A stretch of DNA of 64,000 bases from Hyaloscypha bicolor E (GCF_002865645.1 NW_020194644.1:283546-347545), one strand, 5' to 3'. Shown: positions 9,850 to 22,110, counted from the first letter of the stretch. Notes: generated by a model from the letters alone, not told the origin. Translations and numbers: made by a program.

Positions 9850-10960
9850 ATTAGCGTTTTTCACAAGACACAAGTATGCAAGTTTAAAAAAATCTTAATA
9901 TCTAGATAGAGTATACCTTGATGCACAGTTGATTGAAATTAAGGATAAATCTAACGTGCTTTGGTGGAGTTATTAATGGATATACAAAATTGTGATTTTG
10001 CCAGAATCGTGAAAAACATATACAAAATAACTGCAGAGCAGTGTGCGCGTTTGACAGGGATCTCAGGCCATATACAAGAGAAGGTAATATGATCTCGGAG
10101 CGGAAGTACATTTGCTTTGTTCCTGCCGTCACATTTACTTTCAGGCTTTAAAAAATAATTACTAATCTAAATTTTATAAAAAGCTTTTATTTAAATAGTC
10201 CTTAATTAGCGCTATAAGAACATAAAACAAGTATTAAATTAATGAAAAGGCCAGAGTTTTGGTATCCGAGCGTATAACGGCAGGAATAAAGTAATGGAAC
10301 GAGGCTCAAAGATCTATAATTCCAATATCCTACAGAATCTAAAGCTAATGAGAAAAGGAGTGAGGTGTGGCTTTGACGGCGGGATCGAGGCAATGGCCAG
10401 GGCTCAAAGATCCAAGAATCTCATGTATTGAAAATACTAAGCTAAAGAGAAGAAGGAGAGAGAGAGAGAAGGAGGGGATAAAGGGAGGGAAATGCTAGCT
10501 AAAACCACTGAAACGCCGGCTAGCTAGGTGAAACTAGTCATGTGACAGCCACCCCCCTTTGGCCCCAGCCAGCGCCGTCACAGTGGCAGTAGATAAGTAG
10601 GTACGGTCAAGACCACTGAAACGCCGAGCTTTGGAACCCGGGCTCGGTTTGAACCATAGCTTGGAACCTTAGCTGAAACCAACCCCTTTGGCTGAAACCA
10701 ACCATGTGACACCAGCCGTCACAGAGCGCCTCTGCTTTGGGTTAGTGGCTAGTCTGCTCCTAATCGACACCCCTAATCGACGCCCGGGGGGTCGTTTTAG
10801 TTTTTCCCGGTCAAGACAGGAGGGCGGTCGTAACTCCACCCCGACGCCCGACCGACGCTGCCCAGCCTGATCACAGCTCAGACGCAGCCTTATTAGGATG
10901 ATCCTTCTTCTTGCATTGCTCCATGTCCAGCCTCAAGGAACTTCTTCCGACTCATTAATC
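9850..10960. other. gene-free intergenic region with short repeats
   Basis: No convincing gene. A diverged tandem duplication of about 110 bp spans 10,265-10,465 (GGCTCAAAGATC at about 10,303 and again at 10,399, each followed by related AATCT and AAGCTAA blocks). A purine run (GAGAGAGAGAGAAGGAGGGG) lies at about 10,455-10,480. Between 10,500 and 10,715, CCACTGAAACGCCG occurs twice, CATGTGACA twice and GCCGTCACAG twice, like clustered protein-binding sites or the end of an unnamed repeat. Base composition is intermediate between the islands and the RIP blocks. A promoter for the gene at 11,047 could lie in the right part. Confidence 0.45.
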
Positions 10961-11046
10961 TAGACGTCGCATAGGGCTTGTCTGCTTCGATACTGTACGT
11001 CGGACAGCACTCAGGCCGTATAGCATACGGAATCCAACCCTCTACC

Positions 11047-11733
11047 ATGTCAGTCGAAACGTTAAACCATCCGACGAGCAAATCGCTCAAGGGGCCAGAA
11101 AGTAGCTCGAGTAATATCTTCCGGGCAGAGTTTGCCACAACCAACTCCGGCAGTCAAGTTATCTATAATCATGGATCGATTTCCAACTACTTCTACTATA
11201 ATTCTGATACTCCTCATATGTCGGCCGAAGCATTAAACTCTCTGACGAGCAAATTGCCAAAGGGGCCGGAGAGTAGCTCGAGGAATATCCTCCGGGCAGA
11301 GTTTGCTACGATCAACTACGGTAGTCAAGTTACCTACAATTATGGATCGATTTCCAACTACTTTTGCCACGATTCTGATGCCACTCATATATCGGCCGAA
11401 GCATCAAACCCTCTAACGAGCAAATTGCCAAAGGGACCCGAGAGTAGCTCGAGTAATATTCCCCTGGCAGAGTTTGCTACGACCAACTACGGTAGTCAAG
11501 TTGCCTATGATTATGGATCAATTTCCAACTACTTTTGCCACGGTTCTGATGCCACTCATATATCGGCCAAAGCATCAAACCCTCTAACGAGCAAATTGCC
11601 AAAGGAACCGGAGAGTAGCTCGAGTAATATCCTCCGGGCAGAGTTTGCTACGATCAACTACGGTAGTCAAGTTACCTACAATTATGGATCGATTTCCAAC
11701 TACTTTTGCCACGATCCTGATGCCACTCATTAA
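11047..11733 (+). CDS. repeat protein, four 57-aa units with G/N-rich motif
   Basis: Start ATG at 11047; the frame is closed upstream by TAG at 10972. The protein is 228 residues, exactly four tandem units of 57 residues (171 bp), with unit starts at 11047, 11218, 11389 and 11560 and the stop immediately after unit four. Each unit has a Pro/Ser linker (TSKLPKGPESSS), a short helix-like segment (ILRAEFAT) and a Gly/Asn/Tyr segment (NYGSQVTYNYGSISNYF). The last resembles, by eye, fungal amyloid signalling motifs with two N/G-rich beta arcs; this is an inference, not a family match. Units differ by point changes, with units three and four most alike. The next ORF downstream, in the same frame after the TAA, is a TPR relic, so this could be the N-terminus of a larger broken gene. 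No membrane segment or signal peptide. Confidence 0.6.
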   Translation: MSVETLNHPTSKSLKGPESSSSNIFRAEFATTNSGSQVIYNHGSISNYFYYNSDTPHMSAEALNSLTSKLPKGPESSSRNILRAEFATINYGSQVTYNYGSISNYFCHDSDATHISAEASNPLTSKLPKGPESSSSNIPLAEFATTNYGSQVAYDYGSISNYFCHGSDATHISAKASNPLTSKLPKEPESSSSNILRAEFATINYGSQVTYNYGSISNYFCHDPDATH

Positions 11734-11736
11734 TGC

Positions 11737-14044
11737 TCCTTCCCGAAGGTCTTATTGCCGAAAGATTCGCCTGAGAGTCAGCTCTACAACAAGATAGAGA
11801 GGGCGCGTGTATTGTATAAATCGAGACGCTGGACAGACGCGAATGCCTTATTTTATGAAGTCATGTATACGTCTTATCCCACTCCTGCAGCGACGGAACG
11901 ACTCCTTATCCAGTACAACCTGGCTCATGCACACTTCGCCCTGGCGGAGTTTTCCGAAGCAGTCCATCACTTTCAAGAGTTAGTCGATATCCGCGAAGAA
12001 CGAAATAAGACGCCCAAGGAAAGCATCAGCGACAGCCGTTACTGGCTCGCACGCAGCTTCTATCATCTGAAGAGATATGAAGACGCTTCCACAGAACTCC
12101 AAGTCTTTGTCCTGACACACGACCAGCAAGATTCACATAGCGCGGAGCAGGCGACAACCGGCCGACTCTGGCTCGGCTTGACTTTCGAAAGACCAGAACA
12201 ATATGAAGAAGCAAAATAGCAATTGAAAATCGCATTTGAGACACGATCTCAAACACTTGGATCTGAACATTTGGACACACTCGCATGTCAACACCACTTG
12301 GCCAATTTCCTATATAAGCGTAAAGCATTCCTCAAAGCTCAGGAACAATTTGATGCTTTGTTACATGCAGAGAATCGCCCCAGCGGTGCTGAGAAGTCAG
12401 AAGCTGTGAAGACTCGGTGCATGCTTGCTTTCTGCCTAGCAAAACTTGAACGCTACGATGACGCTGAGCCACATTTGGAGCGAGTCCGAGGAGGTGAGAG
12501 ACACAGGACTCATCTGCTACTGGCTAGGTTGTATTGCCTTGCGTAAGGACCGAAGACATTCAGTCAAAGCTGGGCGCCCATTTCAACGCGCCCTGAACTG
12601 TATCCCCAACGCCACGGCCAACAACAAAAACGACAATAATGACCTACAGGATGGGCTAATTGACTGCCGCCGGTGTCTAGCGTTCACCATGTATCACCAG
12701 GGACAGTTCGCCGGGGCTGAGCAAACATTTCGTCACGTTATAGATGACATGGACGAGACCAAACAAGACGATTTGATAGCGAGCCGCTACGGGCTGGCAT
12801 CAAGCCTCATAGCGCAGAGAAAATTCACAGAGGCCAAGTCGACTCTCGAAGAGGTCCCCACCATCATGAGTCCAATAAAAAATTGTCGTCACACGGGAGA
12901 GGATCTAGCTGCTTGTGTGCATAGGCTTGGCGTGGCTTGCTGGGAGCTTAATCAGTACCGTGAAGCTCGAGACTGTTTCCAACGAGTTGTCGACATCGTA
13001 CCCGAAACGCCCAACCAGAACCACAGCGCTAGTCAACAATGTTTGGCAATGGCTTTGTTCGAATTGCAAGAGTTCGAAAGTGCTCGCAAGCACTTCCAAG
13101 AACGTTACGACCCTGTGACCAAACATTTCCCCTCGAGACGTCAGTTCGCCACCGTCACCCGGTTTTGGCTCGTGTGGTCTCTGTGCGAGCTTGGACATTT
13201 TAATGAAGCCAAACCACATTTACAGCATACTTTTACCATGTTTCCCGAACCGGAGAAAGGTCCTATACCTGAGTCGGAATTCGTTTTGGGTCGTAGTCAC
13301 TACTCTATGGGGAGAATTGTGTTGTGTCAAAAGGATAGGAAGGATCCGAAGGAGGCAGCAAAACACTTCCGAATTGCACTACCGATGCTCAACAGGCGAT
13401 TCGGATCAGATGATCAGACGATCCAACGCATCTTCAATGTCGATATCATCTGGCATATTCTCTTTTCGAATTAGATGAAAATAGTGAAGCCCGGCAAATT
13501 TTCGAAGAATTGTTGAATAACGAGTCCCAACACAATATCGTACAGGATCCTAGCCCATGCCCACCAACTTGATCTTAACGCGGGCAGCGAATTATATCTA
13601 CTTAGCCATTGGCTCCTTAGCTGCTGCCTCTACTTCGCTGAGAAGTATGATGAGGCCTGCGAGCATCTGAAACCTACCGTCACTGCCTATGAGGCCACAT
13701 ATGGATATGACAATTTGCAGACGTCGCTCGCCCGAGCTTACCTAGTCGACAGTCTTTGCGAGCGGAAACGCTACATCGAGGCGGACCCTGTTCTGATCAA
13801 CGTGGCAACGCAGCAAGGTGCATCTCCTGGTACAAAGGAGGAGCTGGTCAAAGCTATCGGAACCTATTGGCTTGGTCGTCACACATACGATCGCGCAAAA
13901 TGGAAGGAGACAGAAGACTGTTTCGATACTGCGTGGACACTGTTGGCTGCATCGTCAAGAGACAAAACCTGGAACCGTTTACGGTTTGGCTGTCGACATT
14001 GCCTCGCGCGGATTAAACTAAGTTATTATAGCTACTTTATTTAA
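11737..14044 (+). pseudogene. TPR-repeat protein pseudogene
   Basis: This region encodes consecutive tetratricopeptide-like helix pairs of 34-45 residues (YWLARSFYHLKRYEDA, YGLASSLIAQRKFTEA, LGVACWELNQYREA, CLAMALFELQEFESA, FWLVWSLCELGHFNEA and others). Such arrays mediate protein-protein contacts and commonly form the C-terminus of fungal NLR-type proteins. The frame is broken several times: TAG at 12217-12219 where CAG would continue the repeat; a shift from frame 1 to frame 2 near 12,485; a shift back near 13,445; and a return to frame 2 near 13,541. The same-frame TAA at 11731 separates it from the 57-aa repeat gene. The right end runs straight into AT-rich DNA at about 14,020, so the C-terminus may be lost. 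No nucleotide-binding domain was found. Introns could explain a shift or two, but not all lesions. Confidence 0.75.
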
Positions 14045-16022
14045 ATTTTACTAGAGTCTTCCCAAAAATCTTTCTCTTATATATTAAGCTTATTAAAGCT
14101 CTTATTACTCTTATAATTATATAAATTATAATTAATATATATAAGACTTTAAATAACTTTAAAAAGTTAAGAATTATAAAAGTTATATTTAGATATCTCA
14201 AGAATTTAGAAAATAGCCTTAAATTTCTAAGCAAGAAAATAATATTAAAGAAAGAACTTCAAAATTTTATAGATAAAAAAATTCTGATTAAAAGAATTCT
14301 AATTAATCTAAATTAAAGAGAATACTTAGAAAAGTATATAAACTATTTGCAAGCTTATAAATATCTTATACTATAAGTAAATTATTAATAATCTAAGTAA
14401 TTTCTATAGTAGAATATAATTAAAATAGTTAATCTATATAGTATTTTATTATATTCTATAATAGAAATGTAATAAGGTAGGAAAATTAATAAAATGCACG
14501 TGATATGCCCCCTAGTAACTACTAGCCTACTAGTATACTTCCTTTATATTTCCGTTTCTTTATTATTATCTTTAATTCCTTAATCTTTTATTATTAATCT
14601 CTTTATAATACCTTATTTAAGAATTAATATTAACTATTACTAAGCCTATATCCTTTATTTAATTAGGCAATAATTATTATATAACGAAATTATATAGAGG
14701 TTAAAGTATAACTTTAATATTAATATTTTCCCTAGAACTTTATATAATAGGCTTTCTAATTAGAAAGCCTCTTTCTAGTATTTGATATTTGAGCCTTCTC
14801 CTCAAGTAAAGGCTCTTATTACCTGGTTCTTTTATAAATATTCATATAACTAATACTAATATACTTACTAACCTCCGGAGCTTAGAATATAATATTTCTA
14901 ATTTATAACTATTATAATATACTTACCGAGCTATAGGCCTTTAATATCGAATACTTAATTTGCAAGTTAAGCTAGAAAAGAAGTAATTATACTATATTTT
15001 CAAATAATATATAGTTAATAAAAGCTTATAAGGCAATACTAGAAATTATAACTACCGGCTTTTATATACTTATCTTAATTCCCTAGATAATAATAAGTAG
15101 TTTTCTAGAAATAGAATAGCTTCTATAATATAGAAACTTAATTCTGAAAGTATATAATATTAATAGGAAGAGATAAAAGCAGCTAGAGGAGAATATAATA
15201 TTTATAGGCCAAACTTTATTTAATTTATTAATAGCTATTATAAGGTAAATATAATAGGAACTTAATTTCAAAAATTATTATTTAAATAACTACTAATCCG
15301 TTTGCTTAGCTATAATTTATATTAGAATCTCAAATAGTTATATTATAAGTAGTAATACTTCTTAATTTAATATAAATATATTCCCTCAAAAATAGCTAAT
15401 ATTTACTTAGTTATAATTCCGGCTATATAATTCTGTAATATTATAGAGAACTAGTTATTTGAATTATACTTAATTTAGCTAATAAAACTTCTGAATCTCT
15501 ATACTATATTTTTCTTTAGCCTAATTAATATTATACTAAGATATACTTACTTATATTACTTTCTAGATTATTATTCTAGTTTAATATCTTAATTTAGTAA
15601 ATAAAATAGAAATTATTTCACTTTATATTTAATTAGATAGAGGATATGAAATACCTATAGTTACTAATATCTATTATATTCTTTATAAAGTAATATACTA
15701 AATAAGGGATATTAATTTATATTAGTTCTTAGATCTTTATTAGTTTGGAACTAGTATAGCTAATTAATGAATTGAGGTATAATAGAGGCAAGTTATAAAA
15801 GTAATTTATTTAATCTAATTCTATAAAGACTTATTTAATTAGCTAATATTATATAAGATATACTAAATAAATAAAAGATATTTTTCAAGTAATTATATTC
15901 TTAAAAGCTTTACTTTTGCAAACTTCTCTCTAATTATATAGCTATACTTTTTATCTATTTGCCTATTATATAAGAGTAAACTAAGGAGTTTATCCGGGTT
16001 TAAAATATTTATTTAATTAGGA
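14045..16022 (+). other. RIP-degraded AT-rich block with a faint plus-strand coding relic
   Basis: The block starts abruptly after the TPR pseudogene. No ORF is usable. Between about 15,170 and 15,850 the plus strand reads as a fairly continuous frame if TAA/TAG are taken as mutated CAA/CAG (for example LEENIIFIGQTLFNLL and NYTQFS-like stretches). This suggests an old coding element on the plus strand. The family was not recognised. A short less-mutated spot (GCACGTGATATGCCCCC) lies at about 14,496. The block ends at the AATAG target site of the Gypsy element. Confidence 0.4.
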
Positions 16023-16027
16023 AATAG

Positions 16028-16330
16028 TATGGGAGGGAAACTATAATAAGACAAAAACCCATATAAAGTATATTAGAGCGCAAAACATAACTTAATAGCA
16101 AAATAACAAATTAAAAGCGTAAATAGTAAAGTATAAATAGTATATAGTATATAAAAGCTCAATTAATTAAATACTTATAAAGGATTATTCTCTAAGTCTA
16201 TAGAAAAACCAGCTTTCTTATATAATTTCCGTAAGTTATATATAAAAGGCCGCGGCTTTTACTATATAATCTAAACCTTAAAACTACTAAAATAATATAA
16301 TTTTTAATGAGTATAGCCTGCCGTACTATA
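16028..16330 (-). repeat. Gypsy copy 1, 3' LTR
   Basis: This 303-bp sequence runs from TATGGGAGGGAAACT to TGCCGTACTATA and is repeated base-for-base in length at 28,896-29,198. TAT...ATA ends are expected RIP products of the canonical TGT...ACA. On the internal side (16,331 onwards, minus strand) AATAGGGGATCGGATA precedes the LTR and is a plausible polypurine tract, which supports minus orientation. Confidence 0.9.
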
Positions 16331-16349
16331 TCCGATCCCCTATTTATTC

Positions 16350-19190
16350 GTACTTATCCTCTAAGTACCAAAAATAATAGAAAAATCCTACTTAAAGTCC
16401 GAAATAATAAAATATTCCGGATCCTCCTCTATTAGTTAATCTAATTTCTCCTCTATATACCTAAAATAAGACTTATTACCCTTAAATAGTCTTATTTCAT
16501 ACTTCCGAACTTGCTTAAAGGTAATCCGAACCCGCTTAGCTATATTTTTATACCAAATCCGATATAGTTCTCTATATTAATTAGTATCCGCCTTTAACTA
16601 TTACTCAATTTCCGCCTTTACTACTAGGTATTAAGAAGGCTTATTATAGTAAATCATATTATAAATTGCACTAATATACTTTAAACGGATAGCTCTTTCG
16701 AATTTTATATTATCTATAGTATTCTTAAATTAATCTTTAATAGAAAGAAAAAGCTCTAGATAAAAGGCTTTAATAAACTTATAGGAGACTTCATTTTCGT
16801 ATATTCTATCCTTAATAGTAACTAGACTTATTAGAATTATAGCAAAAGGCCTATTAAGTAGTAAATTATTATTAAGCTATCCTTTAACTTATATATTATC
16901 CGAGAATTAATACTTTCCTATAATTCCAGACTTATAGATTACTTAGCTAAAGGCATTTATTTGTTTAGTTATATAGACTATACTCGAAGTCTTTTCTTTT
17001 ACTACCTTTAATAAATACTCGCTTAATTTCTTAGCTATTTCTAGCTTAAATTTATCGGAAATAGAGAAGTAATTAATATCTTTAAAAAACTTCTTGCCAA
17101 AAGTAGCGGCCTTTTTACGGTCCGTAAGGAAAATATAGCCAATATTTTAATACTTTTTACTAAAGTAGAATTCGCTACTTAAAGCTTTAGTAATAGCCAG
17201 ATCTTTAGTATTGCCTTTATACTAATTGCAATTAACGTTTCCAGAAGTAAAGTATTGGGCTAGCTAAAGGTAAGTAACTAGGTAAATAGAATACTTATTT
17301 AATACCTTATAGAATCCGAGCTATATTAATAGATCTGCTATTAAAAGTTGAGAGGCTAAGGTAAAGTAGCTATTACCTAGATCTCTATATATTAATATAT
17401 TGTCTTTTCGAAGATAGAACTATAGTATCTCTATCTCTACTATTAAGAGTTCTCGAATACTAAGCTTCTTAATTCACTTCAGGTAATTCTTCTTATAAAT
17501 ATAGCTATTTATATCCAGATTAGTAGTACTAGACTTAGAAACAGAAACTATAGTATCGAATTAGAGCTATAAATTTAGGCGGAATTAATTAGAAATATAG
17601 CGCTTATATCTATACTACTTAATTTCCTATATTTTAAAGAAGAAATCCCGTATCTCTTTATCTATTTAAGTAACGGAAATATACTTCTTGCCTTTAGTAA
17701 CTTTATAGATTTTAGTAACTAGCTTTAGAGCGTTCTTAATATCTTATATATTAATAAAGAGAGTATTAGCAAGTTACTAAATATATCCTATATAGGGAAC
17801 TTTAAAGAATCCATTATTAATCCTATAGTATTCTCGCTTATAGATAGGTTCCAAAATGCCGCTATATACTTCCTTAAAGATATATTTATTCTACCGAGCA
17901 AGTATTAATTTCTATTTAGCTAGTATTTTACAGGTATACTTAATACTACTATTAAGTTCTCCGGATTTAATATCCTTAGTCTTCCGCTTCTTGGTTCTAG
18001 GTGTAGTTAAGGGAGTCTTTCTAGATAGTATCTTTTCCTTTGAAATAGAGGGTTCCTTTTTACTTTCCTTTATTTCACTAACCTTATACTTAGTCTAGTG
18101 CTTAGATCTCCGCTATCTATTAGAAGTCTTAGGCTTAGCTTACTCTCTATTCTTGCCAGGTTTTTCTTATCCAGTTATACTAGTTCCACTAGTCTTACTA
18201 GTTCCACTAGTCTCACTAGTTCCACTAGCTTTCTTACTAGGCTTTATTAAATTAGCTTTATTTTTCTTAGCTAGATCCGGTTAAGCTAAAGCTGAAATTA
18301 TAATAGGGGCCTATTCTTTAGGCTTATCTCGGAAAGCAGGAAAAGGCTCGTTATTATAAGCTCCCTTAATTAGAATTCCGGAAGTATTAAAGATATACTA
18401 TCTAGCTTTAAGATTATTAGCTAATAGTGGCTTAAACTCTAATTCTCTAGGTTCCGAAATAGTTTCTATATACTTGAGTGCCTTAGTAATATCTAATTTA
18501 GTAAATATACTAGTATTCTAATACTTCTTATTCTTAATACGCTTTAAAGTAGCTTTATTAATTAACTAAATAGCTTTATATACTAAAGCTTTTATTTTAA
18601 AGAGAAAGTATAACTTCTTATAGACGTTTTTGCTAAGATTATTATAGATATTATTAATATATTAGCTAAAAGCTTTACTATATAATATAATTCTATTTTA
18701 ACTCTTGGTTTCCAGACTATTTACTATAGTTTTAATCTTATTAAGCTTCTCTTATCTGCCTTTAGAAATGCCTTTAATAATATTCTCGAATTCTCTATTA
18801 TTGGCTTAGTAGTTCTTTAGCTCTTCCTTAGTTAATTCTAGTCTAGTTCCGTCTCTAATAAAGGTTTTCTATTTCAAGAGCTTATTATATATACTACTTA
18901 GCTTATCTAGAATATTTATATTAAATTCGGTAATTATAGCTATCTTTTCTGGTATTAGCAGGCCTTTTATAACTGCCTAAGCTTCTTTAATACTCTGAAC
19001 TTTAATACTATTAATCTATAGGCTTTTAATAATATTACGGCTTATAAGAACTAGCTACTGTATTTTGCTAGCTTAAGGAATCTGTATTTTAGCTATTTTA
19101 TTATTCTTAATAGGTTATAAAGGTATTATTAGTATAATAGTTATAGATTATAGAGTTAAAGGTTCTCGAGATTACAAGAATTTCTTTTAA
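16350..19190 (-). pseudogene. accessory ORF relic between integrase and 3' LTR of Gypsy copy 1
   Basis: The plus strand is pyrimidine-rich here and the minus strand reads as coding sequence interrupted by RIP-type stops. The best window is 17,041-17,280, with segments such as ALSSEFYFSK and TDRKKAATFGKKFFKD. A Gly/Thr/Ser repeat (SGTSETSGTSKTSGTS) is encoded around 18,180-18,240. The same relic is present in the second Gypsy copy (39,280-42,100), so it belongs to the element and is not a later insertion. It is not part of the standard gag-pol set, and no family was recognised. An env-like product cannot be claimed: no membrane segment is legible after mutation. Confidence 0.5.
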
Positions 19191-19249
19191 ATATATTCTA
19201 AAATAAAGAATGAATTGAAATAGTTTTGAATTATATAAAGGTATTATAT

Positions 19250-20670
19250 ATATTCGAGTTTTTCTTTCTTTCTAGTAAGAAAATAAAGCTGAAATAATAG
19301 TATATATAATAGGGAAAGTAGATATAATAATTAGATATATTTAAGGTAATATAGTTGCGAATTAGAAATAATTATAGAAGATAAAATATAAAGTTAGGCT
19401 TTTACTATAGAAAAGAATATAAATATATATACCTAAAAAAATATAATTAAGGAAATAATTAAGGCAAGTTAAATTAAATAGTAATAATAAAGAAATAAAA
19501 AGGTAATATAATAGAAATATAGATATAATAGTAGTATCTAAAATATTAGAATATAAAAGAAAATAATGAAAATTTCATAATATAGGTATACCCTAACTTC
19601 CTATTTATTTAGAGATATTTCTATTAACTTAAAGAATAGTATAAAAGAAGAGAAATAATATAGGAAATATATAAAAGGCAAGATATATAAGTATACTAAA
19701 GATATTAGGAAAATATAAAGTAAGTATTAATAGAAAAGAAGTCAGAATAATAGAATTAAGAAATAACTTAAAATAAAATATTACTTCTTCCGAAACTAAT
19801 TCGTATCTTTTCTAAAGGCTAATTATATTTATTTAGTACTTGTTAAAGTCGACTTTATATAATATAAAACTATTTAGTTAGTTAGAACTTTAAAGTAATA
19901 TTTATATCTATAAAGGTAATACTAAAAGTATTAGGATATATAGAAAAAAGAACTATAAGATAGTATAAATAAAGTTTATAGTACTATTATTAAGTTTAGA
20001 ATAGTTAATATTAAAGTTAATATAGAATATAGAAAAATTAGGTATTCTAAATTAGTATTAAAGATATAATATTAAAGATATCTTCTTAATTACTCAGATA
20101 ATATTTAATAGTAGGGAATAGATTAATAGTAAGAAATAGCGAATTATACTAGCTTTTTAAAGAAGTAATCGGTTTCTAGTAACGAAATAGTATTATAATT
20201 AGAGAATGGGTTCTATATAGAAGAAGTTTTCTTATATAGAAGTAGAAATATATAATATACTAATTAAGCCTTAGTATTAGTTTTAAGAGTAGCTATAGTT
20301 ATATTAAAAAGAAAGTAGGTTTTCTAATATAAGATAGGCTTTAAATAGGCAGATCTAGTTTATCTAATATCTAATAGATTTCCAGAATTATATATTATTA
20401 AGTACTTTCGGAAATAACTATTAGATTTAATAAGGTTTCCCTTTTCTTTTATAAGGCTTCTAGTTCGGCTATTCCGTCTATATATAACTTCTAATTAGGA
20501 AGTTTATTTGGATATTATAAGGAAACTTATAATAGTAGTTCAAGTTAAAGTTAAGATCTATAGATATTATAGTTAAGCTTTAGACCGGTATAAGCCGCGA
20601 GAATAGCTAGGTAAAAGGGTAAGTAAAGCTTTTAAAAGATTTCTAATTTAGTAAGATATATATAAAAGGC
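19250..20670 (+). pseudogene. opposite-strand coding relic inside Gypsy copy 1
   Basis: Strand asymmetry flips in this segment: the plus strand becomes purine-rich, the reverse of the element on either side. One plus-strand frame reads with fewer breaks than the others, with stretches such as ENGFYIEEVFLYRSRN, DLVYLISNRFPELYIIKYF and FIRLLVRLFRLYITSN between about 20,170 and 20,500. I infer an antisense gene carried by the element, or an old insertion that predates its amplification, because the second copy has it too. The function is unknown. The block is the core of the 1,944-bp duplication in copy 2. Confidence 0.4.
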
Positions 20671-21949
20671 TTTTTTTTTTCTTCTCTTCTTTTCTTATTT
20701 CCAAATATAATTACTATTTATTATTATAGTTTGAAATTAAGGGTTTATAAGGTAATTTCTCGATTCCCTATTTATTTTTATATTAAAAAGAATTCTTTAT
20801 ATTTAATTCCCAAGATCTAGTAATAGAATCTTATATTAAGAATACTATCTAGTAATAATAATTAGATAATAGTAAGAAATAAGTAATAGTAAAGTTCGTC
20901 TGACTTCTAGAATAATAATCTAATAATAATATTCTCTAAAGATTATAAATAATAGTTAGAAGAAAAAATTAAAAGATATATAAAGAATTAAAGGTAATAA
21001 GCTTTATTTTAGATTAAGAAGAGCTTCTATTATTAGATGCTTTCTTCTAGTTCTCTATAAAGGAAATATACTTTACTTTCTCTAATTCTGGTAACTCTAA
21101 AATATATATAATAATACTAGTAGCTTTCTCGATTTCCTAAATACTATTTCGCTTATAATATTTTATAACTATTTTCTTTTCTAGTTCTATATTTATTTTA
21201 AAATATTTATTTATAGATATATATTTATTATTAACTTTATTTTTAGGGAAATACTAGAATCTATTTCTTTTAATAAACTACTTAAGTTAATTTCCGGTAT
21301 ATATTTTTTAGAGTATAATACTATTAAGCTCTTCTAGTATATAGTATTCTTTTAGTTAATCCGTATACCTTACTCTATATAGGCTAAGCTAGTAGTATAA
21401 TAGCTTTATATTTCTTGACTTATTTTAATTTATTAATTTAATATTATATATAAGAACCAGATTCTTTTCAGAAATAGAGTTTAAATAAATCTGGTAAATA
21501 ATATTGAATTACTCTTTTTTCTTTTAGTATTATCTGTCTTTCTTTATTCTAGCTTCTTTAATATCTTTATCTCTTATCTATATTTGCTTTATATATATCT
21601 CTAGAAGTATTTCTCTATTATAGACTTTATTCTATTTAAGTATTCTTTAGATTAGAAAGTATATTTCTATAGGTAATATAGCTTCTCTATTATAGATTAT
21701 ATAAAAAGAAGTAAATCTAGTTAGTTTATATATAGTAACTCGGTTAGTAAATAGAATATATAGTAGTAAATCTATCTAAGGCTTCTTTCTATCTATTATA
21801 AGTATAATAAATACCTAAATAATCGGTTAATATCCTCTTTTAATTATACTATTTCCTTTGGAATTATAAGCTAAAATAATAATTCTATTAATTTCTAGCT
21901 TATTAAGTTCCTGAATTACTACTTCTTTAAATTCCAATCCGCTATCTAT

Positions 21950-22110
21950 TTTAAGCTATCTAAATAAATTATACCTGTAAATAATTTCTTCCTAAATAAA
22001 CTTAGTAATCTTCTTACTAGTTAGATTCTTTAAAGGTCTAGCTTTAATTTATTCTAAGAAGTTATTTCTAGTAATAACTAACGAGTTATATCCTTTATAG
22101 TCTAGTAGTT
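21950..22110 (-). pseudogene. Gypsy integrase relic (copy 1)
   Basis: On the minus strand this segment reads YNSLVITRNNFLE, then IKARPLKNLTSKKITKFI, then EEIIYRYNLF. This is the fungal Ty3/Gypsy integrase core, where family members usually have a RDD-type acidic pair followed by EARPL and a TSK segment. The acidic pair reads NN, a G-to-A change, and stop codons replace Trp/Gln positions. It is non-functional. The same stretch occurs at 46,790-46,950 in copy 2. Confidence 0.75.

Noticed and set aside
12905..13219. Minus-strand ORF in the TPR region
   Set aside because: The plus strand encodes clear TPR helices; this is its shadow.
17856..18098. 80-codon plus-strand ORF with hydrophobic residues
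   Set aside because: It is antisense to the Gypsy accessory relic. Its hydrophobicity comes from T-rich codons and the frame is broken in copy 2.
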